Positions 12,162 through 21,633 of a stretch of DNA of 64,000 nt are shown here, one piece after another; positions within the stretch are counted from its first letter, which is position 1, and the number at the start of each line of letters is the position of its first letter. Under the pieces are notes generated by a model. The model ran no database searches, was not told where the DNA came from, and saw only the letters and a list, made by a program, of their open reading frames with translations. The translations under genes and the position numbers were made by a program. Source of the stretch: Favolaschia claudopus (taxonomy: Eukaryota; Basidiomycota; Agaricomycetes; Agaricales; Mycenaceae); assembly GCA_037176885.1 (NCBI GenBank), contig JAWWNJ010000005.1:3224001-3288000 (forward strand), written 5' to 3'.

Positions 12162-14036
12162 ATGGCCAACAATGTCTCTATCAACGTTGGTACGACTTAG
12201 ATTCCTCTGATTTCTCCAATCTTGATGACGACGCTGTGGCAGCTGGCGGTACGGGTGGTGACGGAGGAATCAGCTCACATGGCTTCGCTGGAGGTGGTGG
12301 TTTGGGGCAAGGCCCAACCTTAAATCAGCACCTCTATGCATATGGGAGTTCTGGGCGAGACGTCACAGTGCGTGATTGACCAGATGCACAAGTGGAGCTA
12401 ATGGTCCATTTACAGACTGCTCAAAATCGATCTCTTGCATCTGCAAGCGAGATCTATACGTCTGAAATGTTGTTGCAAAAGCGGGGCTACCCGCTCTTTT
12501 GCCCGGCACCTCAAGCTCATCACCCAAACATGAATGGCGGCATCGCTATCGGCGACGTGGGCTGCATCACTTCTGAGGGAGGGTTTGACTACCTCTTCAA
12601 TGTTTTCTCGTCTGCGAATGCACATTGCCCCGACGGCTTCGATCCCCTGAAGTTGGACAACCCTAATCGCCTCAACACTAGTTTATCGGAGGTCGAGCGC
12701 GATGACATTGATCCCGGGGCTTACTTTTCATCTACCGTTCAACATGAGAATGGCGATCCCATGTGTGTATAATTCCCCAGCGACCGAGGCAAAGACACTG
12801 ACATCAGGGTAAAATCTAGGGAATACATTTTCCACTGCAGCAGTACACACGGCGCTATGCTTACCCTTCCTTGTGGGGCCCAGCGACAGCAGCTTAAAAA
12901 TGGTGTCAAATCATTGCGCCGATATGCGATTGAGAACGCCAGAAGCTGGTACCGATACATTGACAATGATCTCGGAAGAGATATTGACAATGGGGACCTC
13001 TTTCTTGTAACGGGGCACGAGAAAGTGCGGTCGTGGGGCATGGCGCACTACTCAGAACATCAGTTCGAAAGATCAAAAGTTCAGCCTCAGGTTTCGACAT
13101 GCGCCAGATGATAGCGCCGGGTATGCTTGGGTGGATGGATCGCTCAGTCAAATACATCGAGCAAAGTGGAAACAACACGATCCTGCCGACGGACCCTGTA
13201 ATCAAACATTGTTCTTGCGAGGGTGGACACTCAGTCTTGCGTCTGAGGTTTGGCGTGAGGAGTTCCCACTGGGAGACAGTTCATCGACTGTTTGGACTAC
13301 TTCCATATGGCCGCCAGTCTTGTCGAGCCTACGGCGTGGACTAGGACTCAATACTACGCCAGCTGTCAGTTTTGGTTGTTATCCAGTCTACACCAAGGTA
13401 CGTGAGACCTTCTACTTCAATCGGAAATTTTGAACCCTTTCGAGCCAGATTTGCAATCCATCGATTCTCATAAATGACTGCATTTTTCGTCAAGTAGTGT
13501 TCTGTCCTTTCTATTTCTGACGCCAACATTCATTGAGAGTTCAGGTTCCATCTGCCACCGTAGCCTTGAGTCATACTGATGATTGGTCGACTCTGCTGGA
13601 GAAGGTGTGCAACGTGCTTTTGAAACCTACCTTTCATATCCTGTGGGTCATTCTTTTTCCTGGGTTTCTTGCAGAATTTCGAAGCCGACCTACTAGAACC
13701 ATCCAATCTCTATAATCACATTGAGAAGCACTTTACTATTGGTAGCGAAGACGGTTAGCTTCACAGCCGTGATCTAAATTGAATTCCAATGACTGGCACA
13801 CAGGAGCAGTGTTTCTCAAGCCAAACGAGCCGAGTTCGGATGAAGAGGACGTTTTCGAATTCAACGACAAGAGCATCCAATTCAACTCCGATCAGGACGG
13901 TGGCTCCTCTTCGTTGCAAGGAAAAAGCTTCTGTCAAGGGTCTCCGCCGCGTAGCATGTTCAAATTTCCCAAGTTTGATATCAATTCTAAATTCTTCAAT
14001 CTTAGGGAGCCGCTGGAAGACGCTTCGCGGCGGTGA
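12162..14036 (+). CDS. Left-arm copy of the glycine-rich basidiomycete hypothetical gene
   Basis: Mirror of 14456-16330 with no indel difference found. Exon 1 starts at ATG 12162. Introns are read at 12190-12242 (GT...AG) and 12368-12415, after which the frame continues in phase into a conserved exon containing SEMLLQKRGYPLFCPAP. A further intron follows codon DPM near 12761. Like the right-arm copy it has an apparent one-base frame change near 13075 and a stop at 14034-14036. See the right-arm entry for the product. Confidence 0.6.
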
Positions 14037-14117
14037 GACGGTATGGCCACCTGAGCTCAAAGCTGCCACCGGCTGGCCATTGCTTCACCACGGCCAGAGC
14101 AGCAACGACGTCCTGCA

Positions 14118-14374
14118 CCCGGTCTTCTTGAAGATATAGTCCGAGATGAATCGATTTCGCCGTGGAAACCGCCCGAGCATTCTTGTCTCCCTGGTGTCGT
14201 CCGGTTGATAGTTCTCGAGACCTGTAGCTGACATCAGTGACGGACGAAACAAGGGGCCGATGGAGCGCCAAGTCTTTCCACTTGCCTGCGATGAGAGCGG
14301 CTTCGAGCTCTGGTGGCCAGACAGTCTCACCGCTGCGAAGGGTTTTCCAGCTCTTGCGCACCTTCAAGACGGAC
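14118..14374. other. Single-copy spacer of the inverted repeat
   Basis: These 257 bases separate the arms. Pairing stops after CCTGCA at 14112-14117 and its partner at 14375-14380. The spacer carries most of a TEA/ATTS domain on the minus strand, present once, with its 3' continuation cut off at the left junction. No telomere-like repeat and no terminal repeat is seen here. Confidence 0.9.
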
Positions 14375-14465
14375 TGCAGGACGTCGTTGCTGCTCTGGCC
14401 GTGGTGAAGCAATGGCCAGCCGGTGGCAGCTTTGAGCTCAGGTGGCCATACCGTCTCACCGCCGC
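14118..14465 (-). pseudogene. TEA/ATTS-domain transcription factor fragment
   Basis: On the minus strand the core of a TEA (AbaA/TEC1-type) DNA-binding domain is readable: KSWKTLRSGETVWPPELEAA, then a GC-AG intron (GCAAGT...CTACAG, about 14222-14286), then GLENYQPDDTRETRMLGRFP and RRNRFISDYIFKKTG. The domain is cut at the left junction of the palindrome, before the last helix and its basic segment would be expected. Just upstream (14395-14465) lies a second, diverged copy of the first TEA exon (WKTLRGGETVWPPELKAA), which is also present in the left arm at about 14027-14097. TEA proteins bind CATTCC/T-like sites and control fungal development. With no start, truncated and partly tandem-duplicated, this is a fragment. 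The family call is strong; a functional gene is not supported. Confidence 0.8.
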
Positions 14466-16330
14466 GAAGCGTCTTCCAGCGGCTCCCTAAGATTGAAGAA
14501 TTTAGAATTGATATCAAACTTGGGAAATTTGAACATGCTACGCGGCGGAGACCCTTGACAGAAGCTTTTTCCTTGCAACGAAGAGGAGCCACCGTCCTGA
14601 TCGGAGTTGAATTGGATGCTCTTGTCGTTGAATTCGAAAACGTCCTCTTCATCCGAACTCGGCTCGTTTGGCTTGAGAAACACTGCTCCTGTGTGCCAGT
14701 CATTGGAATTCAATTTAGATCACGGCTGTGAAGCTAACCGTCTTCGCTACCAATAGTAAAGTGCTTCTCAATGTGATTATAGAGATTGGATGGTTCTAGT
14801 AGGTCGGCTTCGAAATTCTGCAAGAAACCCAGGAAAAAGAATGACCCACAGGATATGAAAGGTAGGTTTCAAAAGCACGTTGCACACCTTCTCCAGCAGA
14901 GTCGACCAATCATCAGTATGACTCAAGGCTACGGTGGCAGATGGAACCTGAACTCTCAATGAATGTTGGCGTCAGAAATAGAAAGGACAGAACACTACTT
15001 GACGAAAAATGCAGTCATTTATGAGAATCGATGGATTGCAAATCTGGCTCGAAAGGGTTCAAAATTTCCGATTGAAGTAGAAGGTCTCACGTACCTTGGT
15101 GTAGACTGGATAACAACCAAAACTGACAGCTGGCGTAGTATTGAGTCCTAGTCCACGCCGTAGGCTCGACAAGACTGGCGGCCATATGGAAGTAGTCCAA
15201 ACAGTCGATGAACTGTCTCCCAGTGGGAACTCCTCACGCCAAACCTCAGACGCAAGACTGAGTGTCCACCCTCGCAAGAACAATGTTTGATTACAGGGTC
15301 CGTCGGCAGGATCGTGTTGTTTCCACTTTGCTCGATGTATTTGACTGAGCGATCCATCCACCCAAGCATACCCGGCGCTATCATCTGGCGCATGTCGAAA
15401 CCTGAGGCTGAACTTTTGATCTTTCGAACTGATGTTCTGAGTAGTGCGCCATGCCCCACGACCGCACTTTCTCGTGCCCCGTTACAAGAAAGAGGTCCCC
15501 ATTGTCAATATCTCTTCCGAGATCATTGTCAATGTATCGGTACCAGCTTCTGGCGTTCTCAATCGCATATCGGCGCAATGATTTGACACCATTTTTAAGC
15601 TGCTGTCGCTGGGCCCCACAAGGAAGGGTAAGCATAGCGCCGTGTGTACTGCTGCAGTGGAAAATGTATTCCCTAGATTTTACCCTGATGTCAGTGTCTT
15701 TGCCTCGGTCGCTGGGGAATTATACACACATGGGATCGCCATTCTCATGTTGAACGGTAGATGAAAAGTAAGCCCCGGGATCAATGTCATCGCGCTCGAC
15801 CTCCGATAAACTAGTGTTGAGGCGATTAGGGTTGTCCAACTTCAGGGGATCGAAGCCGTCGGGGCAATGTGCATTCGCAGACGAGAAAACATTGAAGAGG
15901 TAGTCAAACCCTCCCTCAGAAGTGATGCAGCCCACGTCGCCGATAGCGATGCCGCCATTCATGTTTGGGTGATGAGCTTGAGGTGCCGGGCAAAAGAGCG
16001 GGTAGCCCCGCTTTTGCAACAACATTTCAGACGTATAGATCTCGCTTGCAGATGCAAGAGATCGATTTTGAGCAGTCTGTAAATGGACCATTAGCTCCAC
16101 TTGTGCATCTGGTCAATCACGCACTGTGACGTCTCGCCCAGAACTCCCATATGCATAGAGGTGCTGATTTAAGGTTGGGCCTTGCCCCAAACCACCACCT
16201 CCAGCGAAGCCATGTGAGCTGATTCCTCCGTCACCACCCGTACCGCCAGCTGCCACAGCGTCGTCATCAAGATTGGAGAAATCAGAGGAATCTAAGTCGT
16301 ACCAACGTTGATAGAGACATTGTTGGCCAT
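14456..16330 (-). CDS. Basidiomycete-specific hypothetical protein with glycine-rich N-terminus
   Basis: The start ATG (16330) gives MANNVSINV. After a 53-nt intron comes a glycine-rich stretch (GGTGGDGG...GGGGLGQGPT), then the conserved block SEMLLQKRGYPLFCPAP, a region with GGIAIGDVGCITSEGGFDYL and, after another intron, LFLVTGHEKVRSWGMAHY. The last exons read HIEKHFTIGSEDG, intron, then AVFLKPNEPSSDEED. I recognise the layout as a large hypothetical family of mushroom-forming fungi with no known biochemical role. There is no signal peptide and it is probably intracellular. Two oddities: a one-base frame change near 15420 (AAAAGTTC context), seen in both arms, separates the RSWGMAHY exon from the DDSAGYAWVDG block; and the last codons are TEA-exon sequence read in another frame, so the C-terminus is probably not native. 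It may be a pseudogene. Confidence 0.6.
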
Positions 16331-17621
16331 ACGCAGCTCGATAATAGTGAACAGACGGTGTCCGGTGCTCGTGCGTCTACTGACCGGGGTGTGTCTTGTC
16401 TGCTCGGCTTATGTAGCACAGACCTAAGTATTTAAGTCGACGTTGATCCGATTCCTGAAAGATATCATCTGTCAACGGATACCTTCCAAATAGCGCCAGC
16501 CGCCTGCTTCAATTTTGGTTAACAGAACAGTCAGATGCAAATTTTCATGGCTCGCCTAGCAATAGAACATTTATTCGCGCAAAGAGCCACGTATGTTCCA
16601 GGACACTGAATTAGGCGCATAGTGAGATATCATCTAACAAGTTTTTTTGATGCTCACGGGCAGAGTTGACCTTCTCCTTCGGCGGCTGAACTTTGGGCTG
16701 CGATCACTGTTTATATTCGGTGAGGCGAAGTCCGCTGCAATCGTGGGATGGATGCGCGGCGAAGATACCCTCCGACTTCCTGCATCCAATCCATACTTCT
16801 CAATCAAGGGAGAAAGCTGTTAATATGAGCTATCTGTGGAATAACTGCGACTTACGTGGCAAGATACCGCTGCTCGTAGTGTCATCCACAGCACTTCAGG
16901 GCACGCAGATACCACGGAATCGGGTGCGGAGAGGCCTATCCACAGATGCTGTGGTGAGGGATGCAAATAGAACCTGAACGACTGAACGGAAAGGAGAGGT
17001 GGAAAGAAGGGGAAAAGGCAAACCGGACGGCCTGATGTGTTTTACTTACGGATTGTGGAATATGAGGCGCAATTCCTCAAATTTACTATCGCGCAACTAG
17101 TGAATTTCGGATACGTTCCATTTGGACTTGAGAGTGAAATTCGGCACAGACCACGCTTCGAGGAGCCTAATATCTGCTATTGACATCAGAAGACTGAAAT
17201 GTATGACCCATTTCTGATTCATACTTACCTGCATACTTTTCATACGCTCCTTTACATTCTTCCAAGCTCCACGGGCAGTACCACTTCGAAGATTTTTAAG
17301 TAAATCGAGGTAGCATAGTGGACAGTCAGAGTCTGTACTCACCGAATGCTTGAGGTTCGTTGTCTGAATAGTCTTTGGGCCGGGGCCGGCGCGTTCGAGC
17401 TTTTGCGAGATCCCTATTCAGCCATAGTGGACGGAGGATGAGAAGGGAGAGGACAAGTGAGTCGTCTTGAGTCACGCGGCAACGATACGATCAATGAATG
17501 ATCCAAATCTATGCCCGGAACGTTCCGACGATCATGATGCGCCTGATGCGCTGACCCGACTTAGTCCTGAAACGCAGTAAAATTGAATACACAATGAATG
17601 ACCAAGAGACTCGCGTTTTTA
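16331..17621. other. Intergenic between hypothetical gene and transposon
   Basis: Contains the 5' flank of the minus-strand hypothetical gene and the left flank of the transposon. Short open stretches (17097-17342 minus and 16693-16977 plus) have no recognised domain. On the minus strand the exon-like piece at about 17230-17300 has plausible splice sites but no family match I can name. Confidence 0.45.
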
Positions 17622-17703
17622 CAGCAGTTCCTGTAAATAATGGCAATTACGATTTTTTTTTTGGCGCGTTTCCCGAAAAGGAAATTATCGCTTTTCCGCC
17701 TCT
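17622..17703 (+). repeat. Left terminal inverted repeat of the transposon
   Basis: 82 bp, identical to the right repeat in inverted orientation apart from one extra T in the central T-run (10 against 9). It contains GGCGCGTTTCCCGAAAAGG and ends CCGCCTCT. The first 12 bases CAGCAGTTCCTG are the likely transposase cleavage end. Confidence 0.93.
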
Positions 17704-17713
17704 TCCTCCTCCA

Positions 17714-18849
17714 ATGGGTAACCGTAGAATCAGCGCCGATATCAAGGAGTGTGCCTTGCACCTTTGGAATGCTGGCTGGGCCGTAGAAGACATATGTTAC
17801 ATCTTCCGTGTCTCTCCTCGCAGCCTTTACCGCTGGCATGCGATCTTCGAAGAGTTCGGCCAAGTCAGTAAACCTGCTTCACCACTGCGCGGGCGCCCAC
17901 GCGCAATCACCCTTGCTGCTCTCACTGCTGTTCGCAAAGTCTATTTTCATGATTCGACCGTCATGCTGGACGAGCTGGCTTGGCATCTGGCAATCCATCA
18001 TGATATTGCAATCTCTATCTCGGCCCTTCAAGCAACACTGGACCGCGCTGGTCTCAGTCGTAAAGTTCTTCAGAAGGTGGCAACGGAACGAGATGCAAAC
18101 GAAGTAGACGAATTCAATACCCTCATCCGTGACCCCACTGTCTTTTCCGGCACCGGGATGGAGATTGTGGCTGTTGATGAGTCGAGCAAGGATGAGCGGA
18201 CCCTGTCGCGGCACTACGGACGCGCACCCCTCGGCCAGAGAGCTCAGTCAGATGAAGATTTTGTCAGAGCCGATCGGTACACTCTAACAGCAGCACTCAG
18301 TCTTGAAGGATATATTGCTACACGGATCGTGCTTGGTTCAATGGATGCGTTCGAATTCTTTGATTTCATTGTTGAGGATGTGGTGAGTTCTATGTATTCG
18401 AGCTTCTTGCTTGGAGCTGACAATCCATAGCTACCACAGATGAAACCTTATCCAGATACGCAAAGTGTGCTTCTTCTCGATAATTGTCGGATACACCACA
18501 CAGATCTATTGCGCGAGGTCTTGAACGAGAACGGTACGGAGATTGGACATTACTCTGCGAGACAGCTAACTGATTTTTAGGCGTCATGTTGCTATTTCTC
18601 CCTGCTTACTCGCCCCATCTCAACCCCATTGAGGAGTCTTTTTCTACATGTGCGTGTGATTCAATCACTCCCTCCGATCCCGGGCCCTGGCTTATACGCG
18701 CTCTAGGGAAAGCTTATCTACGCCGTCACGGCCACACAATCCGCGAAGCTGAGGACCCATTCGAGGCGTTGCTTGAGTCAACTGCATGTATCACTCCTGA
18801 GATGGCACACGGATGGTTCAGACATGCGGGCTACATTTGGGATAGCTAG
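17714..18849 (+). CDS. Tc1/mariner (IS630-like) DD34E transposase
   Basis: Spliced model: exons 17714-18382, 18431-18533 and 18581-18849, introns of 48 and 47 nt with GT-AG ends, 346 aa. The N-terminal 100 residues form a helix-turn-helix region (DICYIFRVSPRSLYRW, then a GRP motif after a basic stretch). The DDE_3 domain follows: first acidic residue in AVDESSKDERT, second in VLLLDNCRIHH, third in LPAYSPHLNPIEES. The spacing between the second Asp and the Glu is 34 residues, as in Tc1. All three catalytic residues are present, so the enzyme may be active. It would cut at the 82-bp repeats and insert at TA. The start was chosen at 17714 because the upstream in-frame ATG (17594) lies outside the element. 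Confidence 0.92.
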
Positions 18850-18931
18850 GGTACAAAACATGTAACAATGCTCGCTACAAAACACCGAATAACTCTAACA
18901 GACAATCTTCACGTACGTACGAGTCCGAATT

Positions 18932-20590
18932 TCATGCATCAAAAAAGCCCGCCGACAAGTCCGACTTGAAACGACTATTGGCGCTATGAATCCTCTTCCA
19001 GCCGAAAAATGTAAATCCAACGCCCTTCAAATCATCATCGAGATTGGGACCGGTTGAGTCCCCGGGGCGGAAGCCAACTTCCTTCAAGCGTGTACAATCT
19101 TCGCCGTCAATATTGTAGGTGTCGCAAAAGATCTCGACTGTGACAGTATGACGTTTGAGCGGTGAGGAGGGTACAGAACGTGGTGGCGCAACTGGCAGTG
19201 GAGGCACGGGTTGGGGAGGAGGCGCGGAATTGAGATGAGGAAAGAGGTTGCCAAGTGAACCGGGGTTGCTTGTGAGCAAGGCCGTGAGAAGAACATCAGA
19301 AAGCGAGGGAGTCATTGCAGGGGGAGGGACGGCAGCTACGGGCGGAGGAATGGGCGGGGCAATAGCGGCAGGAGGTGGGATAGCTGGAGCGTTGTTTGTG
19401 CCAACTTTTTTCATACGGTTACTAGCATCGAAAAATTGAGAGTGAGGAGGAGTCTTCTCGTCGGTCTTCTTCTGCGCCTGTGGTATTGGGTCTCAGCACA
19501 CATGGAAAGGTAATAACACCTCATGGCACGCACCATCGCGGAAGCCCATACTCCAAGCCGCGAGTTGTTTAGATCGAAGTAGAAGCCACGGTCCGTATCA
19601 TGCCATATGCGCTTGTTGGGGTCGATAGCCGGGAAGTTGCCGATGGGGTAAGTCTCCTCGAGTTTGGTACGCTCAGTTTTCGTGGCTTTATTGAAAGAAA
19701 TCTGGGCTTCCGTTAGCGCAGACAAAATCATGGGCTCAAATTGGTTCTCACCTGTTGCTGCTGGACGGAGAAGGCAGACCCTGTTGGTTCGAGCTCATCG
19801 TAGTTGAAACGTGCCGGTTTGTCTTCTTCTTCTTCACCGGTTTGCCACGGCTGGGGGAGTTTGTTCAAGATCGATGCAAGAAACAAGTCCAGGAGACATA
19901 CCATTTCGTCCTCCATGGGTTTAGCCGGTGCGGGCATCATCAACAACACCATTCGGTCGCTTTTACGCTCTAGCATGCTATCAATCATAACCTGATACCC
20001 GTCGACGGTCCCGATAGGAAGCGGAGTAAAGTTTTGCGGTTTGACGGCTTTCCACATCATTTTCGGCTGGATAATGTGCTCTGGCAGGCAGGGAAGGGTG
20101 GAGGCGATTTTCGACAAGAATTCAGTGTAGGAGTCGCGTGAAGAAAGCGTGAAAGGTCCTTTTTTGATGGTGCTGTCTTCAGCTTTGGCATTTCTACGGC
20201 CTTTCACCGTTGGCTCGGGGTTCTTTGGGATAGCAATGAAGACAGCAATAGAAACAGGGGGGTCGGAGTCGATGTCGTCCTCGTCGTTGTCGTCAACCGC
20301 GTCAGTGACCCCAGAGTCAGCGGCTGATTTGGTTTGTGTCTCATTTCTGGGTTTCTTCGCTCGAGGAGCAGTTTGGGACGTGTTTCCGGTGCGGGACTTT
20401 CGTTTCTTGGCCGCAGGCTTCGTTCCTTGCGTTGCTGGGGTCGAGACTAAGAATTTGAGGGAAGCTGTATGTACCGACGTGGCAGCAATGTAAGGAGTCG
20501 TTCTGAGAGATTAGAGCAGCACATGCCTTGAGGAACATCAGAGATAGTATCACGAATCATCTGCAAGTCGTCGAAGTCATCGGCAGCCAT
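18932..20590 (-). CDS. Transposon passenger protein: basic/acidic N-terminus, Pro-rich linker, SAM-like C-terminus
   Basis: The ATG at 20590 opens a 64-nt exon (MAADDFDDLQMIRDTISDVP), followed by a GC-AG intron (20526-20447). Exon 2 holds a nuclear-localisation-like basic run (KPAAKKRKSRT), an acidic tract (DDNDEDDIDSD) and a globular part with FTLSSRDSYTEFLSKIAS and VDGYQVMIDSMLERKSDRM. Later exons encode NKRIWHDTDRGFYFDLNNS, a proline-rich linker (about 19200-19400) and a C-terminal helical domain (IFCDTYNIDGEDCTRLKEVG ... FFGWKRIH) resembling SAM-like tails of other basidiomycete hypotheticals. About five introns are likely. It lies wholly within the terminal repeats, convergent with the transposase. 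No enzyme motif is seen. A nuclear DNA-binding or accessory role is an inference from charge pattern and location. Confidence 0.75.
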
Positions 20591-20624
20591 GGTGCAAGAA
20601 GGGAGAAGGCAAAAGAGACTTGGG

Positions 20625-20705
20625 AGAGGCGGAAAAGCGATAATTTCCTTTTCGGGAAACGCGCCAAAAAAAAATCGTAATTGCCATTATTTACAGGAAC
20701 TGCTG
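20625..20705 (-). repeat. Right terminal inverted repeat of the transposon
   Basis: 81-bp inverted counterpart of 17622-17703. Its inner edge (AGAGGCGG) lies 34 bp upstream of the passenger-gene start, so the repeat or its edge probably supplies that gene's promoter. Confidence 0.93.
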
Positions 20706-20823
20706 TAAATGCCCTAAGTTTCAGCGGCTCCAACTCGCATAGCGATATTGCAATGTGCTATGTAGCACCAAGGTCATAAAATTTTGAAAAACGCGATCAT
20801 GATGGAAATTTAAAGAAAGTACT

Positions 20824-21633
20824 TTAGTACGAAGGATACGGCGGGGGCTCATCCGAACCCGAATTGACTATTTCCATCGACCGCGCCACATAACCTCCAT
20901 ACGCCCCCTTCAGCTGCATCGCCGAATCCATCTGCAACTTAAGAAGCTCACCAACCGTATTGCATCGTAATTGATTTGTGTTACTGTGGAGTTCGAGATA
21001 TTCCGCTGACAGCCCCAACGCTACGATCGGCACCGTCGGAAACGCCAGCAAGAACTGCTTGTCTTGTGGTACGCCAGGAATAGCGCACCCCGCCCTCGCC
21101 GGCTTGGAGTGAGGAGTCGCGCCGATACCGCCTGCTCGAATAAGTTAGACAAAATTCGAGGAGGGATGGAGATGCTTGCCCTCAATAGGACCGAACATGG
21201 CGTTCAGTTGCTGGGGCGGGAGGTTCGGCATTAAAACGCCCCCACCGAAGCCACCCCCTCCGCCCCTTTGTCCGCCATGTCCACCCGCGCCCCCTCGGCC
21301 GCCTAAGTAATAGATAGTATCATTACTCCAGTCTGTGTGAAGATGCGCACCTCCTGCGGTGATCAGGGCATTGGGGATGCTGCTCGCAAAGCCTATTGGA
21401 AGGCATTCATGATCAACGCTTAGCTGAATACATCGTCGGCAATACCTACCTCCCCAGTGGGCTAGAGGGCTTAAGTCGGGCCCACCGCCCTTCCCGCCAG
21501 CGCCGCCCGATTGACCGCCCTTCCCGCCTGCTCCGCCTACACCGCCTATATAGATTGTCGGTTTCAAGAGACAGTTGACTGGGTGGTATCAGGGAGTAGC
21601 GTACGTACCTCCAAGATGAAGCTGCATCGACAT
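20824..21633 (-). CDS. Small glycine-rich hypothetical protein (GGxGG repeats)
   Basis: The ATG at 21633 gives MSMQLHLG. After a short intron the frame runs into GGVGGAGGKGGQSGGAGG and GPDLSPLAHWG. A second intron precedes a further glycine-rich segment (YYLGGRGGAGGHGGQRGGGG). The last exon encodes FLLAFPTVPIVALGLSAEYL, a helical stretch with NTVGELLKLQMDSAMQLKG, and the C-terminus EPPPYPSY. Such GGxGG segments are common in agaricomycete proteins, often as N-terminal modules of larger ones; this one stands alone. There is no signal peptide or membrane segment. The role is unknown. The same kind of glycine module occurs in the gene at 14456-16330. Confidence 0.6.

Larger units (their letters stand above)
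1..14117. repeat. Left arm of giant inverted repeat
   Basis: Every block reads as the reverse complement of 14375-28398. Paired coordinates sum to 28492-28493 near the centre (for example 12162 with 16330, and 10871 with 17622). The sum falls steadily outward to 28399 at the window edge, so this arm is 93 bases longer. The extra bases are mostly single-nucleotide insertions, for example near 10273, 10281, 10323 and 10659, and they break the reading frames. The match still holds at base 1, so the arm probably continues outside the window. Confidence 0.97.
17622..20705. mobile_element. Two-gene Tc1/mariner-type DNA transposon with intact termini
   Basis: The element is 3084 bp, bounded by TA dinucleotides (17620-17621 and 20706-20707), the expected Tc1/mariner target duplication. 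Both ends begin CAGCAGTTCCTGTAAATAAT and continue as 81-82-bp terminal inverted repeats. Inside are two convergent genes: a DD34E transposase starting 10 bp inside the left repeat (17714-18849) and a passenger gene starting 34 bp inside the right repeat (20590-18932). Their stop codons lie about 80 bp apart. Open genes and nearly identical repeats suggest a recent insertion. A second gene is unusual for this superfamily. Confidence 0.93.

Noticed and set aside
14118..14374. Telomere or hairpin telomere at the palindrome centre
   Set aside because: No TTAGGG-like repeats; the spacer is ordinary coding sequence.
14002..14703. A 233-aa open frame on the minus strand across the spacer
   Set aside because: It joins an alternative frame of the hypothetical gene's last exon, two TEA first-exon copies and an intron. 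It is a by-product, not a gene.
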